Numbered from the stretch's first letter, positions 14,751 through 23,968 are shown. The stretch: 64,000 nucleotides of DNA from Bradyrhizobium sp. CCBAU 051011 (GCF_009930815.1 NZ_CP022222.1:806001-870000), one strand, 5' to 3'. Translations and numbers: made by a program. The notes: a model not told the origin generated them from the sequence alone.

Positions 14751-15812
14751 TCACGCGGCAAGCTTCAGCCGCGGAAACGTCTCAAGCGGGTTATCGGCGC
14801 ACATGCGCGAAGCAATGCTGGCTGGCAGATGCGGCGGCATCGGATCATCGCCGTCGAATTGCCAGTGCGGATAGTCCGACGCGAACAGGAACATCTTGTC
14901 GGAGCCGATCTGCTCGATGACATCGGCGACGCCAGCGGCATCCGGCGAACCATCAAACGGCTGCATGGTGACGCGGACATGGTCGCGAATGATCGCGGCC
15001 GGCTCGCGCTCGACCCAGGGCACCTCGACGCGCACGCCGCGCCAGGTCTTGTTGGCGCGCCACATGAAGGCCGGCAGCCAGCTCACGCCGGATTCCATCA
15101 GCACGACCTTGAGATCAGGGAATTTTCCGAACACACCCTCATAGATCAGGCTCAGGAGCTGGGCCTGAAACGCCTGCGCTTCGGCGAGATAATATTCGTA
15201 GCGATAGGACGGCCAGCCGATCGAGCTCGGCGCGGTGCGATAGGCGCTGCCGGCATGGATCGCGACCGGCAGCTTGTGTTTCGCTGCGGCCTGCCACACC
15301 GGCCAATAGTGCCGGCGTCCGAGCAGCGTCTCGCCCTGCGCCAGCACCAGCACGGAGACGAAGCGGTTGTCGCCGGCCCTGCGCTCGATTTCGTCCACTG
15401 CCAGATCCGGCGCCTGCAAGGGCAACACGATCGACGCGCTCAGCCGCGAATCCTTTGAAAGCCATTCGGCCGCGATCCAGTCATTGATCGCCTTGCAAAA
15501 GCCGGCCGCCATATAGGAATCGAACACCGCCTGCGCGCCATAGACGACATTGCAGATGGCGTGGCTCGCACCGAGCTGGTCGAACGCGCCGCGCTGCACC
15601 ATCTTGAGCTCACTGCCCGGCTTGCCATTGGCGGGACGCCAATCGGCGCGGCCGGAGAACGGCATGTTGGGCGGATAGGAGTTGAGATCAAGGCCGTCGA
15701 TAGCGCGGCTGACCACCTGCTCTTTCCAGTGGTCGTCGAGATAGGGCAGCAGCGTGGTGCGGGTGCCGCCCACCGCGGGATGGATATCGCAGTCGATCCG
15801 CGTGGCCGCCAT
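14751..15812 (-). CDS. ACMSD-family amidohydrolase 2
   Basis: The 353-residue paralogue of the next gene has the same landmarks: IDCDIHPAVGG near the N-terminus, AIHAGSAYR, MESGVSWLPAFMWR and FLFASDYPHWQFDGDDP. Start at 15812 is supported by GAGGAACC just upstream; a longer frame reaching back to 16046 reads through a repeat and is not family-like. It heads the three-gene operon amidohydrolase 2 - amidohydrolase 1 - Rieske. The substrate is unknown; catabolism of an aromatic or heterocyclic acid is the likely setting. Confidence 0.9.
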   Translation of the reverse strand: MAATRIDCDIHPAVGGTRTTLLPYLDDHWKEQVVSRAIDGLDLNSYPPNMPFSGRADWRPANGKPGSELKMVQRGAFDQLGASHAICNVVYGAQAVFDSYMAAGFCKAINDWIAAEWLSKDSRLSASIVLPLQAPDLAVDEIERRAGDNRFVSVLVLAQGETLLGRRHYWPVWQAAAKHKLPVAIHAGSAYRTAPSSIGWPSYRYEYYLAEAQAFQAQLLSLIYEGVFGKFPDLKVVLMESGVSWLPAFMWRANKTWRGVRVEVPWVEREPAAIIRDHVRVTMQPFDGSPDAAGVADVIEQIGSDKMFLFASDYPHWQFDGDDPMPPHLPASIASRMCADNPLETFPRLKLAA

Positions 15813-16040
15813 GGAGGTTCCTCGGGATTTCGTCGTGCCAGCGATCTTGGTGTCGCGGCCGCAACTGTGACGCCGATGCGGGGACGGCGCAAGCGCATAA
15901 CTGGAGGGCCGCTCTGCCTTGGATGCACGCCGCATTTCCCTTCTCCCCTTGTGGGAAAGGGAGGACCGTGGTGCGATTGACAGGCGAAGCCATCCCAATC
16001 CAGATATTCGCGCAAGGGGCGCGTCGAATTGAGGAACGAA

Positions 16041-16532
16041 ATGCAACTGAAATTTGGCAGGCCGGCTATTCTCGCCGTCGCGCTCCTCACATGCAGCGTG
16101 TCCACCGCATCGGCCGCCTCCGCAACGGCGAGCGGACAGGCCGCACTGGCGCTCGCGGGCGTCGTGGCGCTCTATTCGCCGCTACTCACCTCGGATGAAC
16201 GGGAAGCCGTCTCGGCGCTCTTCGTCGGACAGTCGGGCGTGCGCTACGCCAGGAAGATTTCGGTCACGGCGGACAAGATCGTCTGCCGCGTCAGCAATGT
16301 CGACATCACCGCGCGCACCTGCGAGCTGACATTCAAGGGCGCCAAGCAGACCATCACCGGACGGCGGGCCAGCGAAGTCTTTGCAACCGAAGCCATGGCC
16401 GGCGTTCCCCCTGACGGCACCGCCGGATCGGTGTCCGAAAGCCTCTCGAAGCTGAACTGCACGCTCGACCCCGCCGAGATCAGGAAAAAGGCCGGCGGCG
16501 GCGCCGACTGCTCGTTCGAGACGGGGAATTGA
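16041..16532 (+). CDS. Secreted protein of unknown function
   Basis: About 163 residues starting at the ATG after GAGGAACGAA. A signal peptide (PAILAVALLTCSVSTASA) precedes a mature domain with four cysteines (CRVSNVDITARTCELTF, LNCTLD, ADCSFE) that could make two disulfides in the periplasm. I recognise no family. It is divergent from the amidohydrolase operon and followed directly by repeat and IS110 DNA. Confidence 0.75.
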   Translation: MQLKFGRPAILAVALLTCSVSTASAASATASGQAALALAGVVALYSPLLTSDEREAVSALFVGQSGVRYARKISVTADKIVCRVSNVDITARTCELTFKGAKQTITGRRASEVFATEAMAGVPPDGTAGSVSESLSKLNCTLDPAEIRKKAGGGADCSFETGN

Positions 16533-16540
16533 ACGCTCTT

Positions 16541-16670
16541 TCTTCTTCCCTTCTCCCCTTGTGGGAGAAGGTGGCATAGGCAGCCTTTGGCCGCCGTCTT
16601 CTTAGAACGCCGATGCTTCGCATCGGCTACGGCGCCGGATGAGGGGTTCTCTCCGCGGAGACAGACCCCT
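16541..16670. repeat. Left half of a REP-like element split by IS110 element 1
   Basis: CTTCTCCCCTTGTGGGAGAAG begins a palindromic unit that runs through GCGCCGGATGAGGGGTTCTC to GAGACAGACCCCT. The reverse-complement partner, CCACCTTCTCCCACAAGGGG, is found at 17857 on the other side of the insertion. A related single hairpin lies at 15935-15963. Confidence 0.75.
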
Positions 16671-16863
16671 TGTATCTGCACGGCCAAGATTTGTGCGATG
16701 GAAGCGACTTAGCGTCTTGGCCGGTGGCCACCGGCCAAGACGCGTGGCGATGTCGCCCGTTCCCCCTCCGGCTACAACCGTGGGTGAGCTTTGGGATCTT
16801 CGCCATGTCACGCACGACCGAACAGTCGCTTGAGCTCCGATCGCATGGACAAGGCAGGTTACC
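16671..16863 (+). ncRNA. Candidate bridge (seek) RNA region of IS110 element 1
   Basis: The non-coding left end holds a perfect 32-base palindrome at 16712-16743; as RNA it gives a 13-base-pair stem with loop TGGCCA. IS110-group elements are known to encode, in this end, a structured RNA that pairs with target and donor DNA to guide recombination. No mature RNA end can be read here, and the guide loops cannot be assigned by eye, so this is a candidate only. Confidence 0.5.
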
Positions 16864-17805
16864 GTGAAGAACACAATTTGTGGAGTGGACGTTTCGAAAG
16901 CCAAGCTCGATGTTTGCATCGAGCCCGGGCATCGGCTTGCGAGCTTCAATAACGATACGGCAGGCATTGCGGAACTGGCCGCGTTCTGCCGTGAACATGC
17001 CGTCACGCTGGTGGTGATGGAGGCCAGTGGCGGGTACGAGCGACGGGCATTCGTCGAGCTGTGGGAAAAAGGCATCAGCTGCGCGCTGACCAATCCACGC
17101 AACGTCCGCCGCTACGCCGAGGCGATGGGCATTCTGGAAAAGACCGACCGGATCGATTCCTCCGTCATTGCCCGCTTCGCCCATGCCAAGAACCTGGCTC
17201 CGACCCCCTTGCCAAGCCAAGCCCAGCAGCGCCTGAAGGCGCTTGTGGCAAGGCTCCGGCAGGTCACCGACGATCTCACCGTGCAGAAGCAGCGTCGCGC
17301 AAGCCTGCTCGATAACCCCGAGATGCTGGCCAGCCTCGACGAAGTGATCGCCCTGCTCAAGCGCCAATCCCGCTCGCTCGAGGGGGAAATCGCCTCCATG
17401 ATCGATGACGATCCGCTGTGGGCAAAGCTCGCCGAGACCTGGCGCGAGATGAAGGGCGTCGCCGGGCGGACCGTTGCGCGCCTTCATGCCGAACTACCGG
17501 AAATTGGCACGCTCTCCAACAAAGCCATTGCCAAGCTTGCCGGCCTTGCCCCGATCGCCAATGACAGCGGTAAGCGAAAGGGCAAGCGACCCACCCGCGG
17601 TGGTCGCGCCGGCGTCCGCTCGATCCTCTTCCTCGTCGCGGCCATCGCCGCCCGCTACGACAAAAGCCTTGCCGAGTTCCGCGACAGGCTGCTCAAGGCC
17701 GGCAAGGAGAAAATGGTCGTTCGCATTGCCCTTGCCCGCAAGCTCCTCGTCAGGCTCAACGCAAAAGCTCGCGACGCGCGAACCGCGTATGCCAATGCAA
17801 CTTGA
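16864..17805 (+). CDS. IS110-family transposase (DEDD recombinase)
   Basis: The 313-residue protein starts at GTG and has the two-part IS110 architecture. The N-terminal RuvC-like DEDD domain shows CGVDVSKAKLDV with the first aspartate, VVMEASGGYERR, and EKTDRIDSSVIARFA. A coiled middle follows, and the C-terminal domain has KGVAGRTVARLHAELPEIG, AKLAGLAPIANDSGKRKGKR and GGRAGVRSILF, with the serine region used in catalysis. All landmark segments are present, so it is probably functional. It lies intact inside the element. Confidence 0.95.
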   Translation: MKNTICGVDVSKAKLDVCIEPGHRLASFNNDTAGIAELAAFCREHAVTLVVMEASGGYERRAFVELWEKGISCALTNPRNVRRYAEAMGILEKTDRIDSSVIARFAHAKNLAPTPLPSQAQQRLKALVARLRQVTDDLTVQKQRRASLLDNPEMLASLDEVIALLKRQSRSLEGEIASMIDDDPLWAKLAETWREMKGVAGRTVARLHAELPEIGTLSNKAIAKLAGLAPIANDSGKRKGKRPTRGGRAGVRSILFLVAAIAARYDKSLAEFRDRLLKAGKEKMVVRIALARKLLVRLNAKARDARTAYANAT

Positions 17806-17820
17806 CAAACCAGATAGTCG

Positions 17821-17887
17821 CTCATCCGTCTCAATCGCGCTTTTGCGCGATTGATCCACCTTCTCCCACAAGGGGAGAAGGAAGAAG
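17821..17887. repeat. Right half of the REP-like element split by IS110 element 1
   Basis: It begins CTCATCCGTCTCAATCGCGC, includes a small hairpin AATCGCGCTTTTGCGCGATT, and ends with CCACCTTCTCCCACAAGGGG, the inverted partner of 16551-16575. Confidence 0.75.
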
Positions 17888-17925
17888 TGCCCGCGCGATT
17901 GACAGACAAATCCGATCACCTCCAA

Positions 17926-19671
17926 ATGTCCACCCAAGATCGGAAAAAGGCAGATCGCGTGGCGGGCAACGAGCAGGAAACTTACGAATGCGACGCGCTG
18001 GTGATCGGCTCGGGATGCGGCGGCCTATCGGCGGCGGTCACCGCCGGACACCACGGCCTCAACGTTCTCATCGTCGAGAAGGAGCCGCGCTTTGGCGGCA
18101 CCACCGCGCGTTCCGGCGGCTGGCTGTGGATTCCCGGCACCTCGTTGGCGAAGGCCTGGGGTATCGAGGAAGGTCCGGAGCAGGCGAAGACCTATCTGCG
18201 CCATGAGGCCGGCAACAGCTTTGATGCCGCGCGCGTCGATGCGTTTCTCTCCGCCGGTCCCGAAGCCGTGGATTTTTTTACCAGCAAGACGGCGGTGCGC
18301 TTCGACATGCCGCTGACATTTCCGGATTACCACGCCGAAGCGCCCGGTGGCGCGCAGGGTGGCCGATCGATGGTGGCGCGGCCGTTCGACGGCCGCGAAC
18401 TGGGCGAGCATATCAAGCATCTCGGCAGTCCCCTGCCCGAACTCACGGTGTTCGGCATGATGCTGGGCTCCGGCAAGGACATCGTCCATTTCATGCGCGC
18501 GACCAAATCGCTGACCTCGGCGATCTACGTGGCGAAGCGGCTGTCGAAGCATGCGATGGACGTGATGCGCCACGGTCGCGGCATGACGCTGACCAACGGC
18601 AATGCACTCGCCGGGCGGCTGGCGAAATCCGCGTTTGAGTTGAAGATACCGCTGTGGCTGTCATCGCCGGTGCATGAACTGATCGTCGAGGATGGCGCAG
18701 TGCGTGGCGCGGTCGTCGAACGCCACGGCAAGCTGGTGCGCGTCAACGCCAGGCGCGGCGTGGTGCTGGCCTGCGGCGGCTTCCCGCACGACGTCGCACG
18801 GCGCAAGGCGATGTTTCCGCACGCGGGCGATGGCACCGAGCATTTCTCGCCCGGTCCCGTCGGCAATACCGGCGACGGCTTGCGGCTGGCCGAGACGGCG
18901 GGCGGCCGCATCGAGGACACGCTACCGAATGCCGCGGCCTGGGTACCGGTGTCGATCACCGAGCGCAAGGACGGCTCCAAGGGCGTGATGCCGCACTTCA
19001 TCGACCGCGCCAAACCCGGCGTCATCGCCGTGATGCGCAACGGCAAGCGCTTCGCCAATGAAGGCAACTCCTACCACGACTTCGTGCAGGCGATGGTCAA
19101 GGCGGCGAAGCCCGGCGAAGAGATCACGGCTTTTCTCCTGTGCGATCACCGCGCCTTGCGAAAATATGGTTTGGGATGCGTGCCGCCGTTTCCGATGCCG
19201 CTACGCCATCATCTCGCCACCGGCTATCTCAAGCGCGGCACCACGCTTGCTGAACTTGCCGACCGCACCGGCATCGACAGACAAGGCCTCGAGGCAACCA
19301 TCGCCGAGTTCAACGCGTCGGCCGCGGAAGGGCGCGATCCTTCATTCGGCAAGGGATCGCGCGCCTATAACCGTTACCAGGGCGATGCGCTGCACGGCCC
19401 GAACCCTTGCGTCGCACCGATCAAGGACGGGCCGTTCTATGCCATCAAGCTGGTGATCGGCGATCTCGGCACCTATGCCGGCATCAAAACCGACCAACAT
19501 GCGCGGGCGCTAGACGAACACGGGCAGCCGATCGCCGGTCTGTACGCCGCTGGCAACGACATGGCGAGCATCATGGGCGGCAACTATCCCGGCGCCGGCA
19601 TTACGCTGGGGCCCGCGCTGACGTTTGGCTACATCGCAGGGAAACATCTCGCGAACGCGGCTGCACCCTAG
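17926..19671 (+). CDS. FAD-dependent dehydrogenase, 3-ketosteroid 1-dehydrogenase/fumarate-reductase type
   Basis: About 581 residues. The FAD Rossmann motif reads ALVIGSGCGGLSAAVTAGHHGLNVLIVEK, followed by FGGTTARSGGWLWIPG, which is typical of the FAD_binding_2 group (flavocytochrome c, 3-ketosteroid dehydrogenase, KSTD). The C-terminal flavin contact is seen as GLYAAGNDMASIMGGNYPGAGITLGPALTFGYIAG, close to the KSTD ending. The substrate is probably a steroid-like or cyclic ketone, but not proven. Starts before 17926 read into the split repeat; GTG at 17959 with AAAAGG upstream is an alternative start. IS110 element 1 lies just upstream and may have changed its promoter. Confidence 0.88.
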   Translation: MSTQDRKKADRVAGNEQETYECDALVIGSGCGGLSAAVTAGHHGLNVLIVEKEPRFGGTTARSGGWLWIPGTSLAKAWGIEEGPEQAKTYLRHEAGNSFDAARVDAFLSAGPEAVDFFTSKTAVRFDMPLTFPDYHAEAPGGAQGGRSMVARPFDGRELGEHIKHLGSPLPELTVFGMMLGSGKDIVHFMRATKSLTSAIYVAKRLSKHAMDVMRHGRGMTLTNGNALAGRLAKSAFELKIPLWLSSPVHELIVEDGAVRGAVVERHGKLVRVNARRGVVLACGGFPHDVARRKAMFPHAGDGTEHFSPGPVGNTGDGLRLAETAGGRIEDTLPNAAAWVPVSITERKDGSKGVMPHFIDRAKPGVIAVMRNGKRFANEGNSYHDFVQAMVKAAKPGEEITAFLLCDHRALRKYGLGCVPPFPMPLRHHLATGYLKRGTTLAELADRTGIDRQGLEATIAEFNASAAEGRDPSFGKGSRAYNRYQGDALHGPNPCVAPIKDGPFYAIKLVIGDLGTYAGIKTDQHARALDEHGQPIAGLYAAGNDMASIMGGNYPGAGITLGPALTFGYIAGKHLANAAAP

Positions 19672-19737
19672 AAATGTCCGTAAGCTGGAACGAACGCCGG
19701 TGGATTCGATTGTCTCGATCGAACTGGAGATCGTTCC

Positions 19738-20208
19738 ATGCGTGCGCCTCACTTTTGCGCTGCCCTCGTCGCTTCGAGCTTCGTTCCAACGCTCGCCATC
19801 GCGGCGAATACGGAGTGGCGGCAATATGTGATCGCGGGTACCGGAACCAGCGTCGACATGCCGGTCTCGATCTTCAGCAGCGACGCCGGACCGCCCGAGG
19901 GCGGAACCGGGCGGCGGTTTTTCACCGAAGACCGCCGCGCCGACCTGACGGTGCAGTCCGTTCCCAATCCCGAGAACGATTCCCCTGCCACGTTCCTGGC
20001 GAAGCAAAACCCGCCGGCCGGCATCATCTACAAGCGGATCACGCCGGACTTCTTTGTCGTCTCCAGCATTCGCAAGGACCGGATCTGGTACAACCGCTGC
20101 AACCGCGGCAACGGTACCATGAACTGCGTGCTGATCAATTATCCCGCCGCAGAAAAACGCCAGTGGGACGGCGTGGTAACACGGATCAGCCACTCGCTGC
20201 GAAGCTAG
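19738..20208 (+). CDS. Secreted protein of unknown function
   Basis: The 156-residue product has a signal peptide (APHFCAALVASSFVPTLAIAA) and a mature domain starting NTEWRQYVIAGTGTSVDMPVSIF. A pair of cysteines, NRCNRGNGTMNC, probably forms a disulfide. Short TGGAGAT precedes the ATG. The rest resembles Bradyrhizobium periplasmic proteins without assigned role. It is followed by 119 bases and then opgG on the same strand, but a shared transcript is not evident. Confidence 0.78.
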   Translation: MRAPHFCAALVASSFVPTLAIAANTEWRQYVIAGTGTSVDMPVSIFSSDAGPPEGGTGRRFFTEDRRADLTVQSVPNPENDSPATFLAKQNPPAGIIYKRITPDFFVVSSIRKDRIWYNRCNRGNGTMNCVLINYPAAEKRQWDGVVTRISHSLRS

Positions 20209-20327
20209 CGCCTCCGACTGAATCTTAGGCACATCGGGAAAAAGCGGCATTTCGGTTCCGAAACAGGGAACGGTCCCGTGTGCACTGCGTTGCCGAAGTC
20301 GTCGTTCAGTAATCGCGAGGTTGTTTC

Positions 20328-21836
20328 GTGAATCGCAGGGATTTCCTCGCTGCTTCTGCGTTGCCGTTGGTAACCGGCGTAGCGTCCGGGCTTCTGTCCA
20401 CCGCACAAGCGCAGCCGGCGCCGTTCGACCGATCGATCGTCCGGCAAATCGCGCGCGACCTCGCAGGCAAGCCGTACAAGGCGCCCAGCGAGAAGCTGCC
20501 CGACAATCTCGCCAATATCGACTACGACCGTTATCGGGCGATCCGGTTCTTGCCGGAGCGCGCGCTGTGGCGCGGCGAAAAGCTGCCCTTCGAAGCGCAG
20601 TTTTTTCATCGTGGATTCTTCTACAAGAACCGGGTCGACATCTTCGAAGTGAAGGACGGCCAGGCGGCACCAATCGCCTACCGGCCGGACCTGTTTTCGT
20701 TCGGCGATCTGGCACCGCCCGGCCCGGCAGTCGATCTCGGCTTTGCCGGCTTCCGGCTGCATGCGCCGATCAACAAACCCGACTATTATGATGAAGTCTG
20801 CGTCTTTCTCGGCGCCAGCTATTTCCGCGCCGTGGCCAAGGGACAATTGTACGGTCTTTCGGCACGGGGACTCGCGATCAACACAGGCGAAGCGAAGGGC
20901 GAGGAATTCCCCTTCTTCAAGACCTTCTGGATCGAAAAGCCGGCGCCGGGCGCCAACTCGATCGTCGTGCACGCGTTGCTCGACAGCGAGAGCGCCGCGG
21001 CGGCCTACCGTTTCACCATCCGTCCCGGCGACACCACCGTGTTCGACGTTGAAATGGCGATCTATCCCCGCGTCGATCTGCAACAAGCCGGCCTCGCGCC
21101 GATGACCAGCATGTTCTTCTTCGGGCCGAACGACCGCAAGGACGTCGAAGATTTCCGTCCGTCGGTCCATGATTCAGACGGCCTTGCGGTTTTCAATGGC
21201 CGCGGCGAGGAGCTGTGGCGGCCATTGCACAATCCCCGCGATCTGCAGGTCTCTTCGTTTGCGGATCTCAATCCGCGCGGCTTCGGCCTGATGCAGCGCC
21301 AGAGGGATTTTGCCGCCTATCAGGACCTGGAATCGAATTTCGAGCGACGGCCGAGCCTGTGGGCCGAGCCGATCGGCGATTGGGGCGAAGGTGAAGTGAA
21401 GCTGCTCGAAATTCCGACCAAGGAAGAGATTCACGACAACATCGCATTGTTCTGGCGCCCCAAAGCGGCGTTGCCGGCCAAGGGCGAGCATACCTACACC
21501 TATCGTTTGCACTGGGGCCCGGGTGCCCCCAAGCCGACATCGCTGGCGCGATTTTCCCGGACCGGCATCGGCGTACGAGGCGACAACGCGGCGCTCTTCG
21601 TGCTCGACGTGACTGGCGAGAGGCTGAAATCCGTCAATCCGCAAAGCTTGCGCGGCGTGGTGACGGCCGAGAAGGCCAAAATCCAGAACATCGTCACCCA
21701 GCCAAATCCGGCGACTGGCGGCTGGCGGTTGAGCTTCGAGCTTGTGAAGGAAAAGGCCCCGGTCGAACTCCGCGCATCGCTGATGCAGGACAATGAAGCG
21801 GTATCGGAGGTCTGGGTCTATCGATGGACACCTTAG
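20328..21836 (+). CDS. opgG: Periplasmic glucan biosynthesis protein OpgG/OpgD (MdoG family)
   Basis: The 502-residue MdoG-family protein starts at GTG after GCGAGG. Its N-terminus, MNRRDFLAASALPLVTG, has a twin-arginine-type signal (RRDFL), which is characteristic of the OpgD branch. The mature part carries the family core with AIRFLPERALWRGEKLPFEAQFFHRGF, ASYFRAVAKGQLYGLSARGLAINTG and DLNPRGFGLMQRQRDFAAYQDL. It shapes or branches osmoregulated periplasmic glucans together with OpgH. Its last 13 bases overlap the opgH start, so the two are translationally coupled. OpgG and OpgD are hard to separate by eye; the Tat-like signal leans to OpgD. Confidence 0.9.
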   Translation: MNRRDFLAASALPLVTGVASGLLSTAQAQPAPFDRSIVRQIARDLAGKPYKAPSEKLPDNLANIDYDRYRAIRFLPERALWRGEKLPFEAQFFHRGFFYKNRVDIFEVKDGQAAPIAYRPDLFSFGDLAPPGPAVDLGFAGFRLHAPINKPDYYDEVCVFLGASYFRAVAKGQLYGLSARGLAINTGEAKGEEFPFFKTFWIEKPAPGANSIVVHALLDSESAAAAYRFTIRPGDTTVFDVEMAIYPRVDLQQAGLAPMTSMFFFGPNDRKDVEDFRPSVHDSDGLAVFNGRGEELWRPLHNPRDLQVSSFADLNPRGFGLMQRQRDFAAYQDLESNFERRPSLWAEPIGDWGEGEVKLLEIPTKEEIHDNIALFWRPKAALPAKGEHTYTYRLHWGPGAPKPTSLARFSRTGIGVRGDNAALFVLDVTGERLKSVNPQSLRGVVTAEKAKIQNIVTQPNPATGGWRLSFELVKEKAPVELRASLMQDNEAVSEVWVYRWTP

Positions 21837-23968
21837 CGAATACCCGCGGCTCGCGTACGGCCCGCGCTATTCCCTTGAACGAATTTCTCCAGCCGGAATC
21901 GCCGATGGACATGGCGGCCCAGCCGTTGCGGCGGTTCGAGCCGCCACCTGCCCCGCGCTTTGCGTCGATGTGGGCTCGGCGCGCATTCATCCTGGCCGGC
22001 ACCACGGTCCTGACGTCGGCGGGCTGCTACGAAATGTACCGGGTTCTTCAGGTCGGCGGCATCACGGTTCTGGAGTCGATCATCCTTGTGCTGTTCGTGC
22101 TGCTGTTCGCCTGGATCGCGTTTTCCTTCATGTCGGCGCTTGCCGGCTTCGCGGTGCTCTTGACACGAAGGAAGAACGAGCTCGGCATCGACCCGGCCGC
22201 GCCGCTGCCAGCGATCCACAGCCGGACGGCGATGCTGCTGCCGACCTACAACGAGGACCCCTACCGAGTGCTGGCGCGCCTGCGCGCGATTTATGAATCG
22301 GTCGAGGAGACCGGGCACGGTGCCGCGTTCGACTGGTTTGTTCTCAGCGACACCACCGATCCCGCAATCTGGATCGCCGAGGAGAAATGCTTTCTGCAGC
22401 TTCGACGGGACGTCGGCAGCGCGGCGGCGATTTTCTATCGCCACCGGCCCGAAAACATCGCGCGCAAGTCCGGCAATATCGAGGAATGGGTCAGGCGGTT
22501 CGGCGCCGCCTACGAATGTATGTTGATCCTGGATGCCGACAGTTTGATGACCGGCGACACCGTCGTTCGCTTGGTCGCCGCCATGGAGGAACATCCAAAG
22601 GTGGCGCTGGTTCAGACGCTGCCGATTATCGTCAATGCGCGATCCCTGTTCGCCCGATGGCAGCAATTCGCAGGCCGCCTGTACGGCCCGATGCTGGCCG
22701 CCGGGATTGCTTGGTGGCACGGCTCGGAAGGCAATTACTGGGGACACAATGCCATCATTCGCGTCCGCGCCTTTGCGCAGTGTGCAGGTCTTCCCGAACT
22801 CAGCGGCCGCAAGCCGTTCGGCGGTCATATTCTCAGCCACGACTTCATCGAGGCGGCGATGATGCGGCGGGGCGGATGGGCCGTCCACATGGCGCCGACG
22901 CTTCGAGGCAGCTACGAGGAGTGTCCACCGTCGCTGTCGGATTTTGCCGCCCGCGACCGGCGATGGTGTCAAGGCAACCTGCAGCACCTCGCGTTGCTTC
23001 CCGCGCGCGGCTTTCACTGGGTTTCGCGGCTTCATTTGCTGACCGGCATTGGATCGTATCTCACCGCGCCGCTCTGGCTGATCTTTTTGACGTTGGGAAT
23101 CCTGGTGTCGTTGCAGGCGCAATTCGTCCGGCCCGAGTATTTTCCAAAGGGATATTCGCTGTTTCCGACCTGGCCGGCGCAGGATCCGATCCTGGCGGCA
23201 TGGGTGTTCGTCGGCACGATGGGCATGCTGATCGCGCCAAAGCTGCTCGCCTTCATCGTGCTTCTCACCGATCGCGACACGCGAAGGAAGTTCGGCGGCG
23301 GCTTTCGGGTGCTGGCCGGCATCGTCACCGAGACGATCCTTTCGGGCCTGACCGCGCCGGTCATGATGATCTTCCAATCCTCTGCCGTTGCGGAAATCCT
23401 GTTTGGACGCGATGCGGGGTGGCAGGTTCAGCGCCGCGACGATGGCGTGGTCTCGCGCCGGGACACCGTCAACACCTATGCGGTACCGACTTTATTTGGG
23501 CTCGTCATGGCCATCAGCGCCTACGCGGTGTCGCTACCACTGTTGCTCTGGATGATGCCGGTGATTCTCGGCCTGTTGCTTGCTATTCCAATGGCCATCC
23601 TGTCGTCGTCGGTCGATCCGAACCAGGTCCCCAGATTGTTCAGGACGCCCGAGCAGACCGCGCCACCGATTGTACTGGCGAGGGCCAACGAACTGGCCAA
23701 CGCGCCGCATTCGCTGCTTTCCTGTCCGCTGCACGAGCTGCACCGCCACGCGGACTTGCGCGAGGCGCACCTGAATAACCTGCCTGGCCAGCGGCCGCGA
23801 AAACGCGGTGATGTCGACCCGCATCTCGCGATCGCGCGCGCAAAGATTGAAGATGCCGAGAGCTTCGACGAGGCAGCCGGATATCTGAGCCGTCGCGAGA
23901 AATTCGCGGTGCTCAATGCGCCTTCGATTCTTGCAGGCTTGTTGGCGTTGCCCGACCATCGAGCATGA
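21824..23968 (+). CDS. opgH: Glucans biosynthesis glucosyltransferase OpgH (MdoH)
   Basis: The 714-residue membrane glycosyltransferase (GT2) makes the beta-1,2 glucan backbone of osmoregulated periplasmic glucans from UDP-glucose. Two membrane helices (about residues 55-75 and 80-110) precede the cytoplasmic catalytic domain, with LLPTYNEDPYRV, LDADSLMTGDT (the DxD metal site), SHDFIEAAMMRRGGW, and the RDRRWCQGNLQH (Q/RxxRW-type) motif. Several membrane helices follow from about residue 405. A 13-base overlap with opgG shows coupling. The shorter-than-enterobacterial N-terminus lacks a long glutamine-rich region. Confidence 0.95.
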   Translation: MDTLANTRGSRTARAIPLNEFLQPESPMDMAAQPLRRFEPPPAPRFASMWARRAFILAGTTVLTSAGCYEMYRVLQVGGITVLESIILVLFVLLFAWIAFSFMSALAGFAVLLTRRKNELGIDPAAPLPAIHSRTAMLLPTYNEDPYRVLARLRAIYESVEETGHGAAFDWFVLSDTTDPAIWIAEEKCFLQLRRDVGSAAAIFYRHRPENIARKSGNIEEWVRRFGAAYECMLILDADSLMTGDTVVRLVAAMEEHPKVALVQTLPIIVNARSLFARWQQFAGRLYGPMLAAGIAWWHGSEGNYWGHNAIIRVRAFAQCAGLPELSGRKPFGGHILSHDFIEAAMMRRGGWAVHMAPTLRGSYEECPPSLSDFAARDRRWCQGNLQHLALLPARGFHWVSRLHLLTGIGSYLTAPLWLIFLTLGILVSLQAQFVRPEYFPKGYSLFPTWPAQDPILAAWVFVGTMGMLIAPKLLAFIVLLTDRDTRRKFGGGFRVLAGIVTETILSGLTAPVMMIFQSSAVAEILFGRDAGWQVQRRDDGVVSRRDTVNTYAVPTLFGLVMAISAYAVSLPLLLWMMPVILGLLLAIPMAILSSSVDPNQVPRLFRTPEQTAPPIVLARANELANAPHSLLSCPLHELHRHADLREAHLNNLPGQRPRKRGDVDPHLAIARAKIEDAESFDEAAGYLSRREKFAVLNAPSILAGLLALPDHRA

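Larger units (their letters stand above)
16671..17820 (+). mobile_element. IS110-family insertion sequence, element 1
   Basis: The left REP half ends GACAGACCCCT (to 16670) and the right half begins CTCATCCGTCTC (17821). Joined, they make an uninterrupted GACAGACCCCTCATCCGTC, so the element is about 1150 bases with at most a CT-sized overlap at the junction. No terminal inverted repeats are visible, as expected for IS110. It carries one transposase gene and about 190 bases of upstream non-coding DNA. Ends are inferred from reconstruction of the repeat. Confidence 0.75.

Noticed and set aside
13863..15458. Plus-strand open frame of about 531 codons
   Set aside because: It lies opposite two amidohydrolase genes with clear metal motifs; no ribosome site or family resemblance.
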